Of a DNA stretch of 34,017 nt, positions 6,884 through 16,345 are shown in pieces. Both the position numbers and the translations under genes were made by a program. The stretch's first letter is position 1; each line of letters opens with the position of its first letter. The DNA is from an uncultured Prevotella sp. GTDB taxonomy: Bacteria; Bacteroidota; Bacteroidia; Bacteroidales; Bacteroidaceae. The notes beneath the pieces were generated by a model. It saw nothing but the letters and a program-made list of their open reading frames with translations, did not search any database and was not told the DNA's origin. Where the stretch lies: the NCBI GenBank assembly GCA_944319795.1, contig CALUFA010000026.1, forward strand, positions 1 to 34,017, in the 5' to 3' direction.

Positions 6884-8599
6884 TCACCCCCCCCGGTACG
6901 GTTTCGGCGAGCCTATGGCCTTCACCAAGTCCTCAAACTCGTCGCGCCCTACCGCCGCGCCGTTCTTTATCTTGGCTCGGTAGTTGTATATCGTGTTGAC
7001 CGAATAGTGCAGGAACTCGGCTATCTTCGAGCTGTCGTCGATGCCGAGGCGTATCAGGGCGAATATCCTCACGCCCGTGGTCAGCTTCGACTGGTCGGGC
7101 AGCACTATGCGGCTCTCGGGCCGCAGCAGCTGGTTGAACTCGTCGACGAACGTTGGGAAGAGGCGTATGAACGTAGAGTCGAATATCTCGAACAGCTCTT
7201 CCTGCTCCTTGTCGCGGAAGTCGTGCGTCTTAACCATGTCGTAAAGCTCGGCGTAGCGCTTGCCCTTGATTAGCGCGAGCTGCTCGCGGCGCATGGAGTC
7301 CATGCGGTCGATGTACGACGAGCACTGGCGCAAGAACAGGCCGATGTACTTCTCCTTTACGCGGTTGCTCTCGTCGAGCGAGGCCACGGCGTCGTTGAGC
7401 ATGCCGCCGGTGGCGGTCAGCCTGCGGTTCGACTTGTCGAGACTGTCGAGCGCCTGCTTCATTTCGGCGTTGAGCGCGGTCAGCTGTCCGTTCTTCGCGC
7501 TCAGCTCGTTGCGCGCCTGCGCCAGGCGCTTGCGGTGGCGGTTCACGTAGGCGAGGAAGGCCAGGAGAAGCAGCAAGAACAGGCTCGTCAGCACGATGGC
7601 AGCCTTAAGGTAGGCGTTCTCGCGCTTGTTCTGCATTTGGTAGATGTTGTCTATCACCTGCATAACGGGTGTTATCTGCAGGTTGCGCAACCTCGTGCTG
7701 AACTTCGAGGCGCATATCGCGGCGAAGTTGATGTAGCCGTAAGAGCGCTCTATGTCGCCCGTAACGTAAAGATGGTTGGCCAGTTCCCACAGGGCGGCCT
7801 GGTCCATGACGGCGTTGCGCACGTCGGTAAGCGCCGACACGGCGAGCCAGTAAACCCACTCGTCACCGCCGAGCTTCTTATAGTCGAGGTAACGGTAGAA
7901 TGCGACTATCGCAAGGCGGTGCGAGTCTTTCTCGGCCAGTCGCAGGCGCGTGTCGTTGTAGCGCAGCGCGAGCACGTAGTCGCCCTCGTTATAGGCCCTC
8001 GTCTCGAGCAGCTGGAGGGCTATGTCGCTGTACTTGTCGGCCACGGATAAAAGCGAGTCGGCGTAGGCGCCGGCCTTCTTATGATACACGTCCCTAAGGG
8101 CGTCTACCTTGGTGTAATAACCCAAGTCGCTGTAAAGGTGGTTGCAAGCCATGTAATAGTCGACAAGGCCCTCGCGCGATAGCGCCGACTTGTCGATGGT
8201 AGCGAGGATGTCGGCCGACTCGGTGTACATTCCCGTAGTAGAGCACTGGTAAGCCATGAGCGCGCGGCACCGGTTTTCGCCGGCCTTGTCGCCCGCCCTG
8301 CGCGCGAACCCTTCGGCCCTGCGCAGCCAGGTTAGCGCCGAATCGTTCATGAACGGCTTATATTCCTTATACATGGCGAAGGCCACAGCGTAGCGCGAAG
8401 CGTCGTCGCCGGCCTTGGCAAGCCTGGCGCGTATGCCGTCGATTACTCCCTCGCGCTCGGCCGCATACGCACTTGAATCCCTTATAGCCTCGTCAAGGCA
8501 TGCGTAAATTGAATCCATGCGCCCGTCGGCCGACGCCCGCGACACCGGAACCGACACCAACGCCAACAGCACCAAAACCCTGATAATTACATCTTTCAT
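6884..8599 (-). CDS. DUF6377-type transmembrane transcriptional regulator
   Basis: A 571-residue protein likely to control the adjacent glycan locus. A signal peptide ([20 protein letters not shown]...) leads into an extracytoplasmic alpha-helical repeat region (about 28-325, TPR-like). Then come one membrane helix (331-353, [20 protein letters not shown]), a cytoplasmic coiled coil (355-415) and the DUF6377 region, with [20 protein letters not shown] and [12 protein letters not shown] (512-547) forming a LuxR-like helix-turn-helix. This is the SusR-like one-component design of Bacteroidales rather than a hybrid two-component system. I start at ATG 8599, where a clean signal peptide begins; the frame stays open upstream only because the duplicated leader DNA lacks stops. 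It has its own promoter 160 bp upstream. A run of eight G residues lies directly before the stop codon. Confidence 0.9.
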   Translation of the reverse strand: MKDVIIRVLVLLALVSVPVSRASADGRMDSIYACLDEAIRDSSAYAAEREGVIDGIRARLAKAGDDASRYAVAFAMYKEYKPFMNDSALTWLRRAEGFARRAGDKAGENRCRALMAYQCSTTGMYTESADILATIDKSALSREGLVDYYMACNHLYSDLGYYTKVDALRDVYHKKAGAYADSLLSVADKYSDIALQLLETRAYNEGDYVLALRYNDTRLRLAEKDSHRLAIVAFYRYLDYKKLGGDEWVYWLAVSALTDVRNAVMDQAALWELANHLYVTGDIERSYGYINFAAICASKFSTRLRNLQITPVMQVIDNIYQMQNKRENAYLKAAIVLTSLFLLLLLAFLAYVNRHRKRLAQARNELSAKNGQLTALNAEMKQALDSLDKSNRRLTATGGMLNDAVASLDESNRVKEKYIGLFLRQCSSYIDRMDSMRREQLALIKGKRYAELYDMVKTHDFRDKEQEELFEIFDSTFIRLFPTFVDEFNQLLRPESRIVLPDQSKLTTGVRIFALIRLGIDDSSKIAEFLHYSVNTIYNYRAKIKNGAAVGRDEFEDLVKAIGSPKPYRGG

Positions 8600-8640
8600 C
8601 TTGAAAAGGTGATGAATATACAACATTTCGCCAAGCCAAC

Positions 8641-8768
8641 GCAAGCGAGCGCAATGCAAGTTTACTTGCAGATTGCCGAGCGCAGCTTGTCTTATGCAAA
8701 GACATTGCAAGCGAGCGCAATGCAAGTTTACTTGCAGATTGCCGAGCGCAGCTTGTCTTATGCAAAGA
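8641..8768. repeat. 66-bp tandem duplication in the regulator leader
   Basis: Two near-identical copies, 8641-8703 and 8707-8768, repeat with a 66-bp period (GCAAGCGAGCGCAATGCAAG... to ...CTTATGCAAAGA). Each holds a small palindrome, TGCAAGTTTACTTGCA. The pair lies in the 331-bp gene-free stretch 8600-8930, downstream of the regulator promoter, so it should be transcribed as 5' leader. The distal copy supplies the -7 box; in the proximal copy that site reads TGTCTTTG and is probably dead. Confidence 0.9.
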
Positions 8769-8793
8769 TAATGCAATATCATGAATTTACAAA
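8763..8793 (-). promoter_or_regulatory. Promoter of the DUF6377 regulator
   Basis: Minus-strand TTTG (8793-8790), 19 bp, then TATCTTTG (8770-8763) is a full match to the Bacteroides consensus. Transcription would start near 8759, giving a leader of about 160 nt. Confidence 0.7.
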
Positions 8794-8812
8794 GACAAAA
8801 CTATGATTTTTG

Positions 8813-8900
8813 CAAAAGGCCACGTTTTGCTTTCCAAAAGGTTACTTATTGCGACGTAAAAGGCCGTCTTTTGCGGTGCAAAAGACGGCCTTTTGTAAAG
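8813..8900. repeat. GGCCGCCTTTT palindrome array, copy 2
   Basis: Units such as GTAAAAGGCCGTCTTTTGC and GCAAAAGACGGCCTTTTGT are arranged in series downstream of the GH3 gene. The right edge (8891-8919, containing GCGTTGGATGCCAGCGCGTT) is shared with the copy at 16214, so the repeat has a conserved flank beyond the palindromes. Confidence 0.8.
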
Positions 8901-8930
8901 CGTTGGATGCCAGCGCGTTGCGCCGGGCGG

Positions 8931-11192
8931 TTACTTTGCGTCGATGCTTACCGTCTGGACCGAGCGGCTGTCGTGGCCGACCATGATGTCGAAGCGGCCC
9001 GGCTCGAACACCGTGCGGCCTTCGGCGTCGTAGTAAGAGAGGTCTTTCTCGGTTACGTCGAACGTAACTTCCTGGCTCTCGCCGGCCTTGAGCAGCACGC
9101 GGCGGAAGCCCTTAAGCTCCTTGACGGGGCGCGCAACGGATGCCACGGGGTCGCGCACGTAGAGCTGCACCACCTCGTAAGCGTCCCTCTTGCCCGTGTT
9201 GGTAACCGTTACCGACGCCTTGAACTCGCGGCCCGAGCCTGTAACAGACGGCTTGCCGTAAGCGAAGGTGGTGTAGGTAAGTCCGTAGCCGAAGGGATAG
9301 AGGGGGTCGTTCACGTTGTCGAGCCAGTTGGTGGCATACTTACGGAAGTCCTTCGTGCCCTCGGGCACGGGGCGGCCCGTGTTCAGGTGGTTGTAATACA
9401 TGGGCAGCTGGCCCGTGGTGCGCGGAAAGGTCATGGTCAACCTTCCGCTCGGGGCTACGTCGCCGAACACCACGTCGCATATAGCGTCGGCGGCTTCGCT
9501 TCCGCCGAACCAGACGTTGAGAATCGCGTCTACGTTATCCTGCTCCCATGTGAGCACAGTCGGGCGGCCAGAGAAGTTGAGCATCACCACGGGCTTGCCC
9601 AGTTTGACAAGCTCGGCGAGCAGCTCACGCTGCACGTCGGGCAGGCGCAGGTCGGAGCGGCTGGCGCATTCGCCCGACATGTCGGCGCTCTCGCCCATTG
9701 CGCATACTATCACGTCGGCCTGGGCGGCCACCCTAAGGGCCTCGGCCTTAAGGGCAGCGTCGTCGCCGCGCGCTATCGTCTTGCCGAACTCGGCGGCGCG
9801 CTGGCGCACGGAGTCGGCCATGAGGTTGCACCCCTGGGCGTACAGCAGCTCGGCCTTGCCGGCCAAGGCGCGCTCGAATCCCTCCTTAAGCGTAGAGTAG
9901 CGGTCGGGCGTGTAGGCCACGCACCATGTGCCGGCCATGTTGGCGCGCGTGTCGGCCAAGGGGCCTATGAGGGCTATCTTGCCCTGCTTCTTGAGCGGCA
10001 GCAGGCTTTCCCCGTTCTTGAGCAGCACGAAGGTCTCGGCGGCTATGCGGCGCGCCGCGGCACGGTTTTCGGCGGTGAAGATGTCGGTCTTGGCCCTCTT
10101 AACGTCGCAGTACTTGTAGGGGTTCTTGAAAAGCCCTAACTTATACTTCGCCTCGAGCACTCGGCGGCAGGCCGTGTTGATAGCCTCTTCGCTTACTGAG
10201 CCGTCCTTCAGCGACTGCTCCAACGTGGTAAGGTATCCCATCGAGCACATGTCCATGTCGGTGCCGGCGTTGAGCGCCATAGCCGACGCGCGCTTCAGGT
10301 CGCCTCCCACGCCGTGGGGTATCATCTCGCCTATCGAGCCGTAGTCGGTGGCCACGAATCCGTCGAACTTCCACGCCTTGCGCAGCACGTCGTCCAAGAG
10401 CCAGCGGTTGGCCGTGGCGGGCACGCCGTCGACGATGTTGAACGACGACATCACGCTGCCCGTGCCTTCCTCGACGGCGGCGCGGTAGGGCGGGAAGTAC
10501 TGGTTGAACATGCGCAGGCGGCTCATGTCGACCGTGTTGTAGTCGAGCCCCGACTCAACGGCGCCGTACAGGGCGTAGTGCTTCAGGCAGGCCATTACGT
10601 TGTCGTTGCGCGAATAGTCGCCCTGGTATCCGCGTATCATGGCGCGCGCTATCTCCGAGCCGAGGTAGGGGTCTTCGCCGTTTCCCTCGGATATGCGGCC
10701 CCAACGTGCGTCTACGCAGATGTCGACCATCGGGCTGAAGAACCAGTTTATGCCGTCGGCCGAAGCCTCCTTGGCGGCTATGCGCGCGGCCTCTTCAACG
10801 GCCTGCATGTCCCACGAGCACGACAGGGCGAACGGAATGGGGAATATCGTCTCGTATCCGTGTATCACGTCCATGCCCACGAGCAGCGGAATGCCCAGCC
10901 GGCTCTGCTCTACGGCTATCTTCTGCAGCTCGCGTATCTTCTCGACTCCCTTCAGGTTGAACACTCCGCCCATGCCTCCGGCCTTGATGATGCCGGCCAC
11001 CTGGGTGTCTTGGGCCTGCCCGGTGGTTATGTCGCCGGCCACCTGAAGGTTGAGCTGCCCTATCTTCTCTTGCAGCGTCATGCGCGACATCAGGTCGCCC
11101 ACGAACTTGTCCATCGTCTCCGTCTGCGCCATGCCGGGCAGTGCGAGCAGGCACGCCACGGCGGCTGCGATTGTTTTCCTTATCTTTTTCAT
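8931..11192 (-). CDS. GH3 beta-glucosidase, BglX-like
   Basis: A 753-residue periplasmic exo-acting glycosidase. A signal peptide (MKKIRKTIAAAVACLLALPGMAQ) is followed by the GH3 N-terminal barrel (about 30-340), the alpha/beta sandwich domain (about 380-600, with GESADMSGECASRSD) and a C-terminal fibronectin-III-like domain (about 660-750). The catalytic nucleophile is D283 in GFVATDYGSI, and KHY (204-206) is the conserved substrate-binding segment. BglX-type enzymes release glucose from beta-1,3-, beta-1,4- or beta-1,6-linked gluco-oligosaccharides. It is the last structural gene of the glycan locus, 205 bp after the other GH3 gene, with a large inverted repeat in that gap. No lipobox is seen. 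Confidence 0.95.
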   Translation of the reverse strand: MKKIRKTIAAAVACLLALPGMAQTETMDKFVGDLMSRMTLQEKIGQLNLQVAGDITTGQAQDTQVAGIIKAGGMGGVFNLKGVEKIRELQKIAVEQSRLGIPLLVGMDVIHGYETIFPIPFALSCSWDMQAVEEAARIAAKEASADGINWFFSPMVDICVDARWGRISEGNGEDPYLGSEIARAMIRGYQGDYSRNDNVMACLKHYALYGAVESGLDYNTVDMSRLRMFNQYFPPYRAAVEEGTGSVMSSFNIVDGVPATANRWLLDDVLRKAWKFDGFVATDYGSIGEMIPHGVGGDLKRASAMALNAGTDMDMCSMGYLTTLEQSLKDGSVSEEAINTACRRVLEAKYKLGLFKNPYKYCDVKRAKTDIFTAENRAAARRIAAETFVLLKNGESLLPLKKQGKIALIGPLADTRANMAGTWCVAYTPDRYSTLKEGFERALAGKAELLYAQGCNLMADSVRQRAAEFGKTIARGDDAALKAEALRVAAQADVIVCAMGESADMSGECASRSDLRLPDVQRELLAELVKLGKPVVMLNFSGRPTVLTWEQDNVDAILNVWFGGSEAADAICDVVFGDVAPSGRLTMTFPRTTGQLPMYYNHLNTGRPVPEGTKDFRKYATNWLDNVNDPLYPFGYGLTYTTFAYGKPSVTGSGREFKASVTVTNTGKRDAYEVVQLYVRDPVASVARPVKELKGFRRVLLKAGESQEVTFDVTEKDLSYYDAEGRTVFEPGRFDIMVGHDSRSVQTVSIDAK

Positions 11193-11225
11193 CGGTTTCT
11201 TGTTTTATGAATGCCTGCAAAGCTA

Positions 11226-11375
11226 TCATTCATCGGGATGTTAAAAAATTTAAAGAAGTGAAAGAGTTTAGAGCCGACGGCCCTGCACGTTCCGACAAGA
11301 CATTTGGCTTTAACTTCTAACGGAGCGTTAGCGGAGTGATAACTTCTTTAAATTCTTTAAATTCCCGATGAATGA
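11226..11375. repeat. Inverted repeat between the two GH3 genes
   Basis: The arms 11226-11260 (TCATTCATCGGGA...TTTAAAGAAG) and 11341-11375 are imperfect reverse complements of about 35 bp made of AATTTAAAGAA units. The middle holds TTCTAACGGAGCGTTAGCGG, which resembles TTCTAAGCGAACGTAGTGAG (reverse strand) near 33890. It may reduce read-through to the distal GH3 gene. Confidence 0.65.
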
Positions 11376-11397
11376 CCGCAAGGCGGGCATTCGTATT

Positions 11398-13629
11398 TTA
11401 TTTTAACGTAAACTTAACTTTCTGCGTCAGGTTGTCCGAGGCGTTGCCTATAAGGGCCTCGAAGTCGCCCGGCTCGGCCTTCCACTCGTGGGCCTTGTCG
11501 TCGAAGAAGCTCAGCGCGTCGCGGCCTATCGTAAGGCTGACCTGCTTGGTCTCGCCCGGCGCGAGGCTCACTTTCCTGAACGCCTTAAGCTCCTTGTAGG
11601 GACGCGCGAGCGTCGACTCGCAGTCGCGCACGTACAGTTGCACCACCTCAGAACCGGCCTTCTTGCCCGTGTTGGTAACGTCGAGGGTGAACGTTATGCT
11701 GTCGCCCTGCGCCATCTCGGCCTTGTCTGCCGCGGCCTTTCCAATCTTGAAGGTAGTGTAGCTCAGGCCGTGGCCGAAGGCGAACGTAGGCTTCAGCTCC
11801 TCCTTGTCGGCCCAGCGGTAGCCCACGAAGATGCCTTCCTTATACTCCTCGTCGATTATCTTCTTGCCGGCGCGCCACGTTCCGGGGTACGTGCCGAGCT
11901 TGTGTGCGCCGTAGTCGTCGAGCTTAGCCATCCACGAATAGGGCAGCTTGCCCGACGGGTTGACGCGCCCGGTGAGCACGTCGGCCAGGGCCTCGCCGGC
12001 CGTAGAGCCGAGGAACCAGCCCTGAACGATGGCCTTCACCTTGCCGCTCCACGGCATGGCCACGGGATTTCCGGATATGTTGACGTAAACGAAGTTCTTG
12101 TTGGCCTTGGCGAGAGCCTCTATCAGGCGGTCCTGTCCGTAGGGCAGGCCGTACTCCTTGCGGTCGTGGCCCTCTGCGTCTTGGTAGTCGCCCTTGTTAA
12201 GGCCGCCGAACATCACCACGTAGTCGGCCGTCTTGGCCTTCTCGACGGCCTCGGCCAGCAGCTCGTCGGCCGTGCGCGGCTCGTAGAGTTTCTGCTTGGC
12301 CACCACCCCGTTGTACTCGCCGGTGGTGTCGCCTACGTATCCGCGGGCGTACTCAACCTTTATCTTGTCGCCCAGCCACTGCTGCATGCCCTCCAAGGGG
12401 AGCGTCTCGCGCTGCACCTTGAGCGACGAGCTGCCGCCGCCTACGGTCATCATCTTGATTGCGTTCTCGCCTACTACGAGCACGCGGAGCGCCTTCGCAG
12501 TGTCTAAAGGCAGTATGCCGCCATCGTTCTTGAGCAATACAATGCCCTCGCCGGCTATGCGGCGCGCCGTGGCATAGTGGGCTTCTGAGTTCATCGAGCC
12601 GAGTCCGCGGCCGCGGTTCATCGTCGTGCGGAAGAATAGGCGCAGCACGCGGCGCACCTTGTCGTCCAAATCCTTCGTGGTAAGCTCGCCCTTCTGTATC
12701 ATCTCAAAGTATGGACGGGCGAGGTAGTAGTTGTCGTAGGCGTTCGACTGGCCGAAGGAGAGGCCGTCGGTCCACGTTCCGAACTCCATGTCGAGCCCGT
12801 GCAGTGCGGCCTGCTTGGTGTCGTGCGTGCCGCCCCAGTCGCTCACTACAACGCCGTCGTACCCCCACTCGCCCTTCAATATGTCGTTGAGCAGGTACTG
12901 GTTGTGGCAGTTGTGCTGGTCCTTATACAGGTTGTAGGCGCCCATAAGGCCCCATACGCGGCCCTCTTGTACGGCGGCCTTGAAGGCCGGCAGGTAGATT
13001 TCGTAGAGAGCGCGGTCGTCAACGACGACGTTTACCTGGTTGCGGTACTCCTCGTCGTTGTTCAACGCGAAGTGCTTTACGCAGGCGGCAACGCCCTGGG
13101 CCTGCATGCCCTGTATGTAGGGAACTACCATGCGCGAGGCTAAGAAAGGGTCTTCGCCCATGTATTCGAAGTTGCGTCCGCCGAGCGGAGTGCGCAAGAT
13201 GTTGACACCGGGGCCGAGGATCATGTCCTTGCCGCGGTAGAGGGCCTCTTCGCCGAGGGCCGTTCCGTAGGCGTAAGCCATCGAGGGGTTCCACGTTGCG
13301 GCAAGACACGTAAGCGCGGGGAAGGCCACGCACGAGTCATTGGTCTGCCCGGCCTGCATCCATTCGTCCCAAAGCACGTCGGGGCGCACGCCGTGTGGGC
13401 CGTCGTCGGTCCAGAACTCGGGTATGCCCAAGCGTGCAACGCCGGGCGAACTGAACTTGCTCTGGGCGTGGATTACGGAAATCTTCTCGGCCAGGGTCAT
13501 GCGGCCGAGGGCGTCCTCCACGCGCTGCTCTATCGGTTTGGTCTCGTCAAGGTAGACGGGCAGCGCCTGTCCCCGTGACTGAGCGGCGGTGCATACGGCG
13601 AGAAGCGCCGCTGCAAATACTTTCTTCAT
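11398..13629 (-). CDS. GH3 glycoside hydrolase (second paralogue)
   Basis: A 743-residue secreted GH3 enzyme, probably a periplasmic beta-glucosidase. A signal peptide (MKKVFAAALLAVCTAAQSRGQ) precedes the barrel, where the nucleophile D264 lies in GVVVSDWGGTHD and KHF (185-187) binds substrate. The sandwich domain and a C-terminal fibronectin-III-like domain (YVRDCESTLARPYKELKAF) follow. It is only distantly related to the BglX-like neighbour, having the shorter N-terminal start ARLGIPEFWTDDGPHGVR typical of another GH3 branch, so the two may attack different linkages. The start codon lies 47 bp from the stop of the GH5 gene, consistent with one operon. Confidence 0.94.
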   Translation of the reverse strand: MKKVFAAALLAVCTAAQSRGQALPVYLDETKPIEQRVEDALGRMTLAEKISVIHAQSKFSSPGVARLGIPEFWTDDGPHGVRPDVLWDEWMQAGQTNDSCVAFPALTCLAATWNPSMAYAYGTALGEEALYRGKDMILGPGVNILRTPLGGRNFEYMGEDPFLASRMVVPYIQGMQAQGVAACVKHFALNNDEEYRNQVNVVVDDRALYEIYLPAFKAAVQEGRVWGLMGAYNLYKDQHNCHNQYLLNDILKGEWGYDGVVVSDWGGTHDTKQAALHGLDMEFGTWTDGLSFGQSNAYDNYYLARPYFEMIQKGELTTKDLDDKVRRVLRLFFRTTMNRGRGLGSMNSEAHYATARRIAGEGIVLLKNDGGILPLDTAKALRVLVVGENAIKMMTVGGGSSSLKVQRETLPLEGMQQWLGDKIKVEYARGYVGDTTGEYNGVVAKQKLYEPRTADELLAEAVEKAKTADYVVMFGGLNKGDYQDAEGHDRKEYGLPYGQDRLIEALAKANKNFVYVNISGNPVAMPWSGKVKAIVQGWFLGSTAGEALADVLTGRVNPSGKLPYSWMAKLDDYGAHKLGTYPGTWRAGKKIIDEEYKEGIFVGYRWADKEELKPTFAFGHGLSYTTFKIGKAAADKAEMAQGDSITFTLDVTNTGKKAGSEVVQLYVRDCESTLARPYKELKAFRKVSLAPGETKQVSLTIGRDALSFFDDKAHEWKAEPGDFEALIGNASDNLTQKVKFTLK

Positions 13630-13675
13630 AGCGTAATGTTTGTTTAAATTATGGTTATAAGGATTTCAGGTCAGT

Positions 13676-14899
13676 TCATTCGGCCTTCAGCCCGATCGAC
13701 TTTATGTATGAGGCCTGCGGCCGGCAGTTGGCGAACTTTACGTTCTCGAGGTACTGCGTCAGTATGCGCCACGCCTCGGCCTGGCTGGGACGGGCGGCGC
13801 GTATGTCGGCGAACGTGGTGCGTCGGGCCTCGGCGAACTTGACCACCACGCTGTCCCAGCCCTCGGGGCGGACTACGGCGTTCATGCACGAGTTGTCAAC
13901 CTTCTTGTACGGCCAGAACGTATAGCCGATGTTGTTGTCGCGCATCACGCGCACGAGGTCGGCCTGCCACTCGTCGGTGTTGTGCCCCGTCTCGCCCATG
14001 TACATGGGCAGGCCGGTCTTGTCGCGGAAGTCGATGTAGTCCTTGATGGCCTCGGCCGTGGCCGGGCCGCCGTAGCGGTGGCATGTGTACATTATGTTTG
14101 AGTCGAACTTCCAGTCGGCGAACATGAAGAAGTCGCTGTTCCAGCGCGCTCCGCCGAGCAGTATTACGTGGTTTGTGTCAACCTCGCGTATGGCCTTGAC
14201 GGTGCGCTTGTACAGCGGCTCGAGCTTCTTGTTAAGCTCGTCCTTGTTGTCGAAGTAGTGGGCTATCGGCTCATTCATCAGCTCGTAGCCGAGTATCACC
14301 GGCTCGTCCTTGTAGCGCGAGGCTATGGCGCGCCACACTTTGACGAACAGCCGCTGGCTGGCCTCGCTCTCGAAGAGCCACGGATAGCCGTAGCCGTTGT
14401 CGATGTTGTCGCCCGTCTGTCCGCCGGGGCAGTCGTGCATGTCGAGGATGAGGTAAAGCCCGCTCTCGCGGCACCACTCTACAACGCTGTCGACGCGGGC
14501 GAACCCGTCTTGCCCGGCGGTCAGCCCCATGTAGTCCTCGTCGGTGAAGAGTTTGTAGTTGAAGGGCAGGCGGATGGTGTTGGCGCCGGTTGAGGCGATG
14601 AAGCGCACGTCGTCGCGCGTTATGTAGTTGTCCTTGAAGGCGCGCCAGAACTCGGCGGCCTTGTCAGGGCCCACCATTTCCTTGAGCATGAGGTCGATCA
14701 TCCACTCGCAGTTGGTTTTCTGGAAGCCGAACATGTAGCCCTCGGGGTTGAGCCAGTTGCCGAGGTTGGTGCCCGTAATGTAGAGCTTGGAGCCGTCGGG
14801 CTTAACCAAGTCGACGCCCTGCACACGGACGAAACGCCCGCCGGCCACTACCGTGGCGGCGAGCATTAGGAATGAAAGGATTGCTAACAGTTTTCTCAT
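13676..14899 (-). CDS. GH5 family glycoside hydrolase (beta-glucanase type)
   Basis: A 407-residue secreted (beta/alpha)8-barrel enzyme. The signal peptide is MRKLLAILSFLMLAATVVAGG. The opening motif GTNLGNWLNPEGYMF (43-57) resembles the exo-1,3-glucanase side of GH5. The conserved R110 is in TIRLPFNY, and the LDMHDCPGG segment lies at 152-160. The acid/base E210 sits in YELMNEPI and the nucleophile E303 in MYMGETG. GH5 covers beta-1,4- and beta-1,3-glucanases and mannanases; with a GH16 laminarinase and two GH3 genes beside it, beta-glucan is the likely target. No lipobox is visible, so a periplasmic site is favoured. I cannot place the subfamily by eye. Confidence 0.93.
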   Translation of the reverse strand: MRKLLAILSFLMLAATVVAGGRFVRVQGVDLVKPDGSKLYITGTNLGNWLNPEGYMFGFQKTNCEWMIDLMLKEMVGPDKAAEFWRAFKDNYITRDDVRFIASTGANTIRLPFNYKLFTDEDYMGLTAGQDGFARVDSVVEWCRESGLYLILDMHDCPGGQTGDNIDNGYGYPWLFESEASQRLFVKVWRAIASRYKDEPVILGYELMNEPIAHYFDNKDELNKKLEPLYKRTVKAIREVDTNHVILLGGARWNSDFFMFADWKFDSNIMYTCHRYGGPATAEAIKDYIDFRDKTGLPMYMGETGHNTDEWQADLVRVMRDNNIGYTFWPYKKVDNSCMNAVVRPEGWDSVVVKFAEARRTTFADIRAARPSQAEAWRILTQYLENVKFANCRPQASYIKSIGLKAE

Positions 14900-14910
14900 A
14901 AACTAAGGTT

Positions 14911-15052
14911 TTAAGGCGGAAGGGCAAAAGGCAGGAAAGGCGGAAAAGGCCGGTTGCGGGCCGACTGTACTTAAACCCAAGCCAATTATCGGGACGCCGG
15001 CCGCGCCGTCAGGCTTCTTCAGCCTTTCCGTTTTCCAATCATTCCGCTTTTA
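14911..15052. repeat. Imperfect inverted purine-rich array between GH5 and GH16
   Basis: The left side is AAGGCGGAAGGGCAAAAGG with further GGCGGAAAAGG units, and the right side is the complementary type (AGCCTTTCCGTTTTCCAATC, then ATTCCGCTTTTA). Together they can form an imperfect hairpin. The right arm reaches the stop codon of the GH16 gene. Confidence 0.5.
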
Positions 15053-16144
15053 CTTCTGCTGGAACACGCGCACGTAGTCAACCTCCATAGTTGCCGGCAG
15101 GCAGCTCTCGTCTACGCCCTGCTGGCCACCCCAGGCTCCGCCCCAGGCGAGGTTGAGGATTACGTAGAAAGGAGCGTCGAAGGGCCAGGCGTCCTTGCCG
15201 GTGCCGTCGTTGGCATAGGTGAGCAGCAGCTCGCCGTCAACGTAGAACGACATCTTCGTGGGCGACCACTCGCATGCGTACTTATGGAACTCGGTGTAGG
15301 CCGTGGGCACCGTCGTGCGGGCGCTCTCTATGGCCGTGCCTCCGTTGTTGTACTTGTTGCAGTGGATTGTCGAGACAACCACGTTGGGGTCGTATCCTAC
15401 CGACTCCATTATGTCTATCTCGCCGTCGCCGGGCCAAGTTGTGAAGTTTACGGGCATCATCCAGAACGCGGGCCACGTACCCTTGCCCTCGGGCAGCTTA
15501 ATGCTGGCCTCGATGTAGCCGTACTGCCAGCCCTGGTTGCGCTTGGCGTAGATGCGCGCCGACTTGACGTCGTTGCCGTCCTTGTAGAGGTTTATCTTCA
15601 GCGTACCGTTGGAAACCTCGGCTACGTCTGTGCCCTTGACGTAGCTCTGGAGCTCGTCGTTGACGAAGCCGGGGCCTGCAACCTCGTATGTCCAGTCGGC
15701 GCCGAGCTCGGTGCCGTCGAACTCGTCGTGCCATACGAGCGTGTAGCCTTCGGGCGCCTCAATCTCGGGAGCGAGAGGCTCGGCGGCAGCCTGAGTAACG
15801 CTGACTTCACGGCGCGTGCCTCCGGCAACGACGGTGAGCGTAGCCTTACGCTCCTCGTCAGCGGTGTTTTGCTGCACGCTGACGGTCAGCTTCTCGTTCC
15901 TGTTTATCGAGTTCTTGGGCGTAACATCGAGCCAATCGGCCGAAACGTAGGCCGCAAACTCGCGGTCGGCGGTAACGTCGACGGTGAACGACTGAGCCTC
16001 GGGCGTCAGGCTGACTTCCGAAACCGAAAGCGTAACCTGGCTGTCGTCGTCGGCATACGTCGTTTCGCTGTCTCCGCCACATGATGCGAAACCCATCGCG
16101 GCGACCAATATAGCACTTAGTATCATCTTGGTTCTCATTTTCAT
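15050..16144 (-). CDS. GH16 laminarinase-type beta-glucanase lipoprotein with BACON domain
   Basis: A 364-residue surface-type lipoprotein. The lipobox FASC places the lipidated cysteine at C22, followed by GGDSE. Residues about 37-118 form a BACON domain (VTLSVSEVSLTPEAQSFTVDV... to ...VSVTQAA), often found in Bacteroidales glycan enzymes. The GH16 catalytic domain spans about 132-364. Its active site is E242-I-D244-I-M-E247, the laminarinase form of ExDxxE with the extra methionine that distinguishes it from lichenases. AFWMMP and the C-terminal DYVRVFQ strand also fit. It should cut beta-1,3-glucan or mixed-linkage beta-1,3-1,4-glucan internally at the cell surface to feed SusCD. It lies between the GH5 and glycan-binding genes. 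Confidence 0.95.
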   Translation of the reverse strand: MKMRTKMILSAILVAAMGFASCGGDSETTYADDDSQVTLSVSEVSLTPEAQSFTVDVTADREFAAYVSADWLDVTPKNSINRNEKLTVSVQQNTADEERKATLTVVAGGTRREVSVTQAAAEPLAPEIEAPEGYTLVWHDEFDGTELGADWTYEVAGPGFVNDELQSYVKGTDVAEVSNGTLKINLYKDGNDVKSARIYAKRNQGWQYGYIEASIKLPEGKGTWPAFWMMPVNFTTWPGDGEIDIMESVGYDPNVVVSTIHCNKYNNGGTAIESARTTVPTAYTEFHKYACEWSPTKMSFYVDGELLLTYANDGTGKDAWPFDAPFYVILNLAWGGAWGGQQGVDESCLPATMEVDYVRVFQQK

Positions 16145-16213
16145 TTTGTCTGTTTTTAATTTAGGCGGACTCCTTAAAGAATCCGCCTAAAACTAACCCG
16201 GCAGCCGCCGGCC

Positions 16214-16301
16214 TTGCAAAAGACCGCCTTTCGGCTTCCCGTTTGCCGTCTTTCGGTGTGCGAAAGGCAGCCTTTTACGGGCTAAAAGGATGCCTTTTGC
16301 A
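16214..16301. repeat. GGCCGCCTTTT palindrome array, copy 3
   Basis: Units such as GCAAAAGACCGCCTTTCGG, GCGAAAGGCAGCCTTTTAC and CTAAAAGGATGCCTTTTGC lie in the 201-bp gap between the glycan-binding protein and the GH16 gene, inside the presumed operon. Its right flank (GCGTTGGCTGTCAGGGCGTT) is shared with copy 2. Confidence 0.8.
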
Positions 16302-16345
16302 AGGCGTTGGCTGTCAGGGCGTTATGAAGCAGATGCGGAAATATG

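Noticed and set aside
8600-8782. N-terminal extension of the regulator by 61 residues, including a duplicated [19 protein letters not shown]
   Set aside because: The duplication is of leader DNA lying downstream of the promoter and the ATG at 8599 begins a clean signal peptide, so the extension is not likely to be translated.
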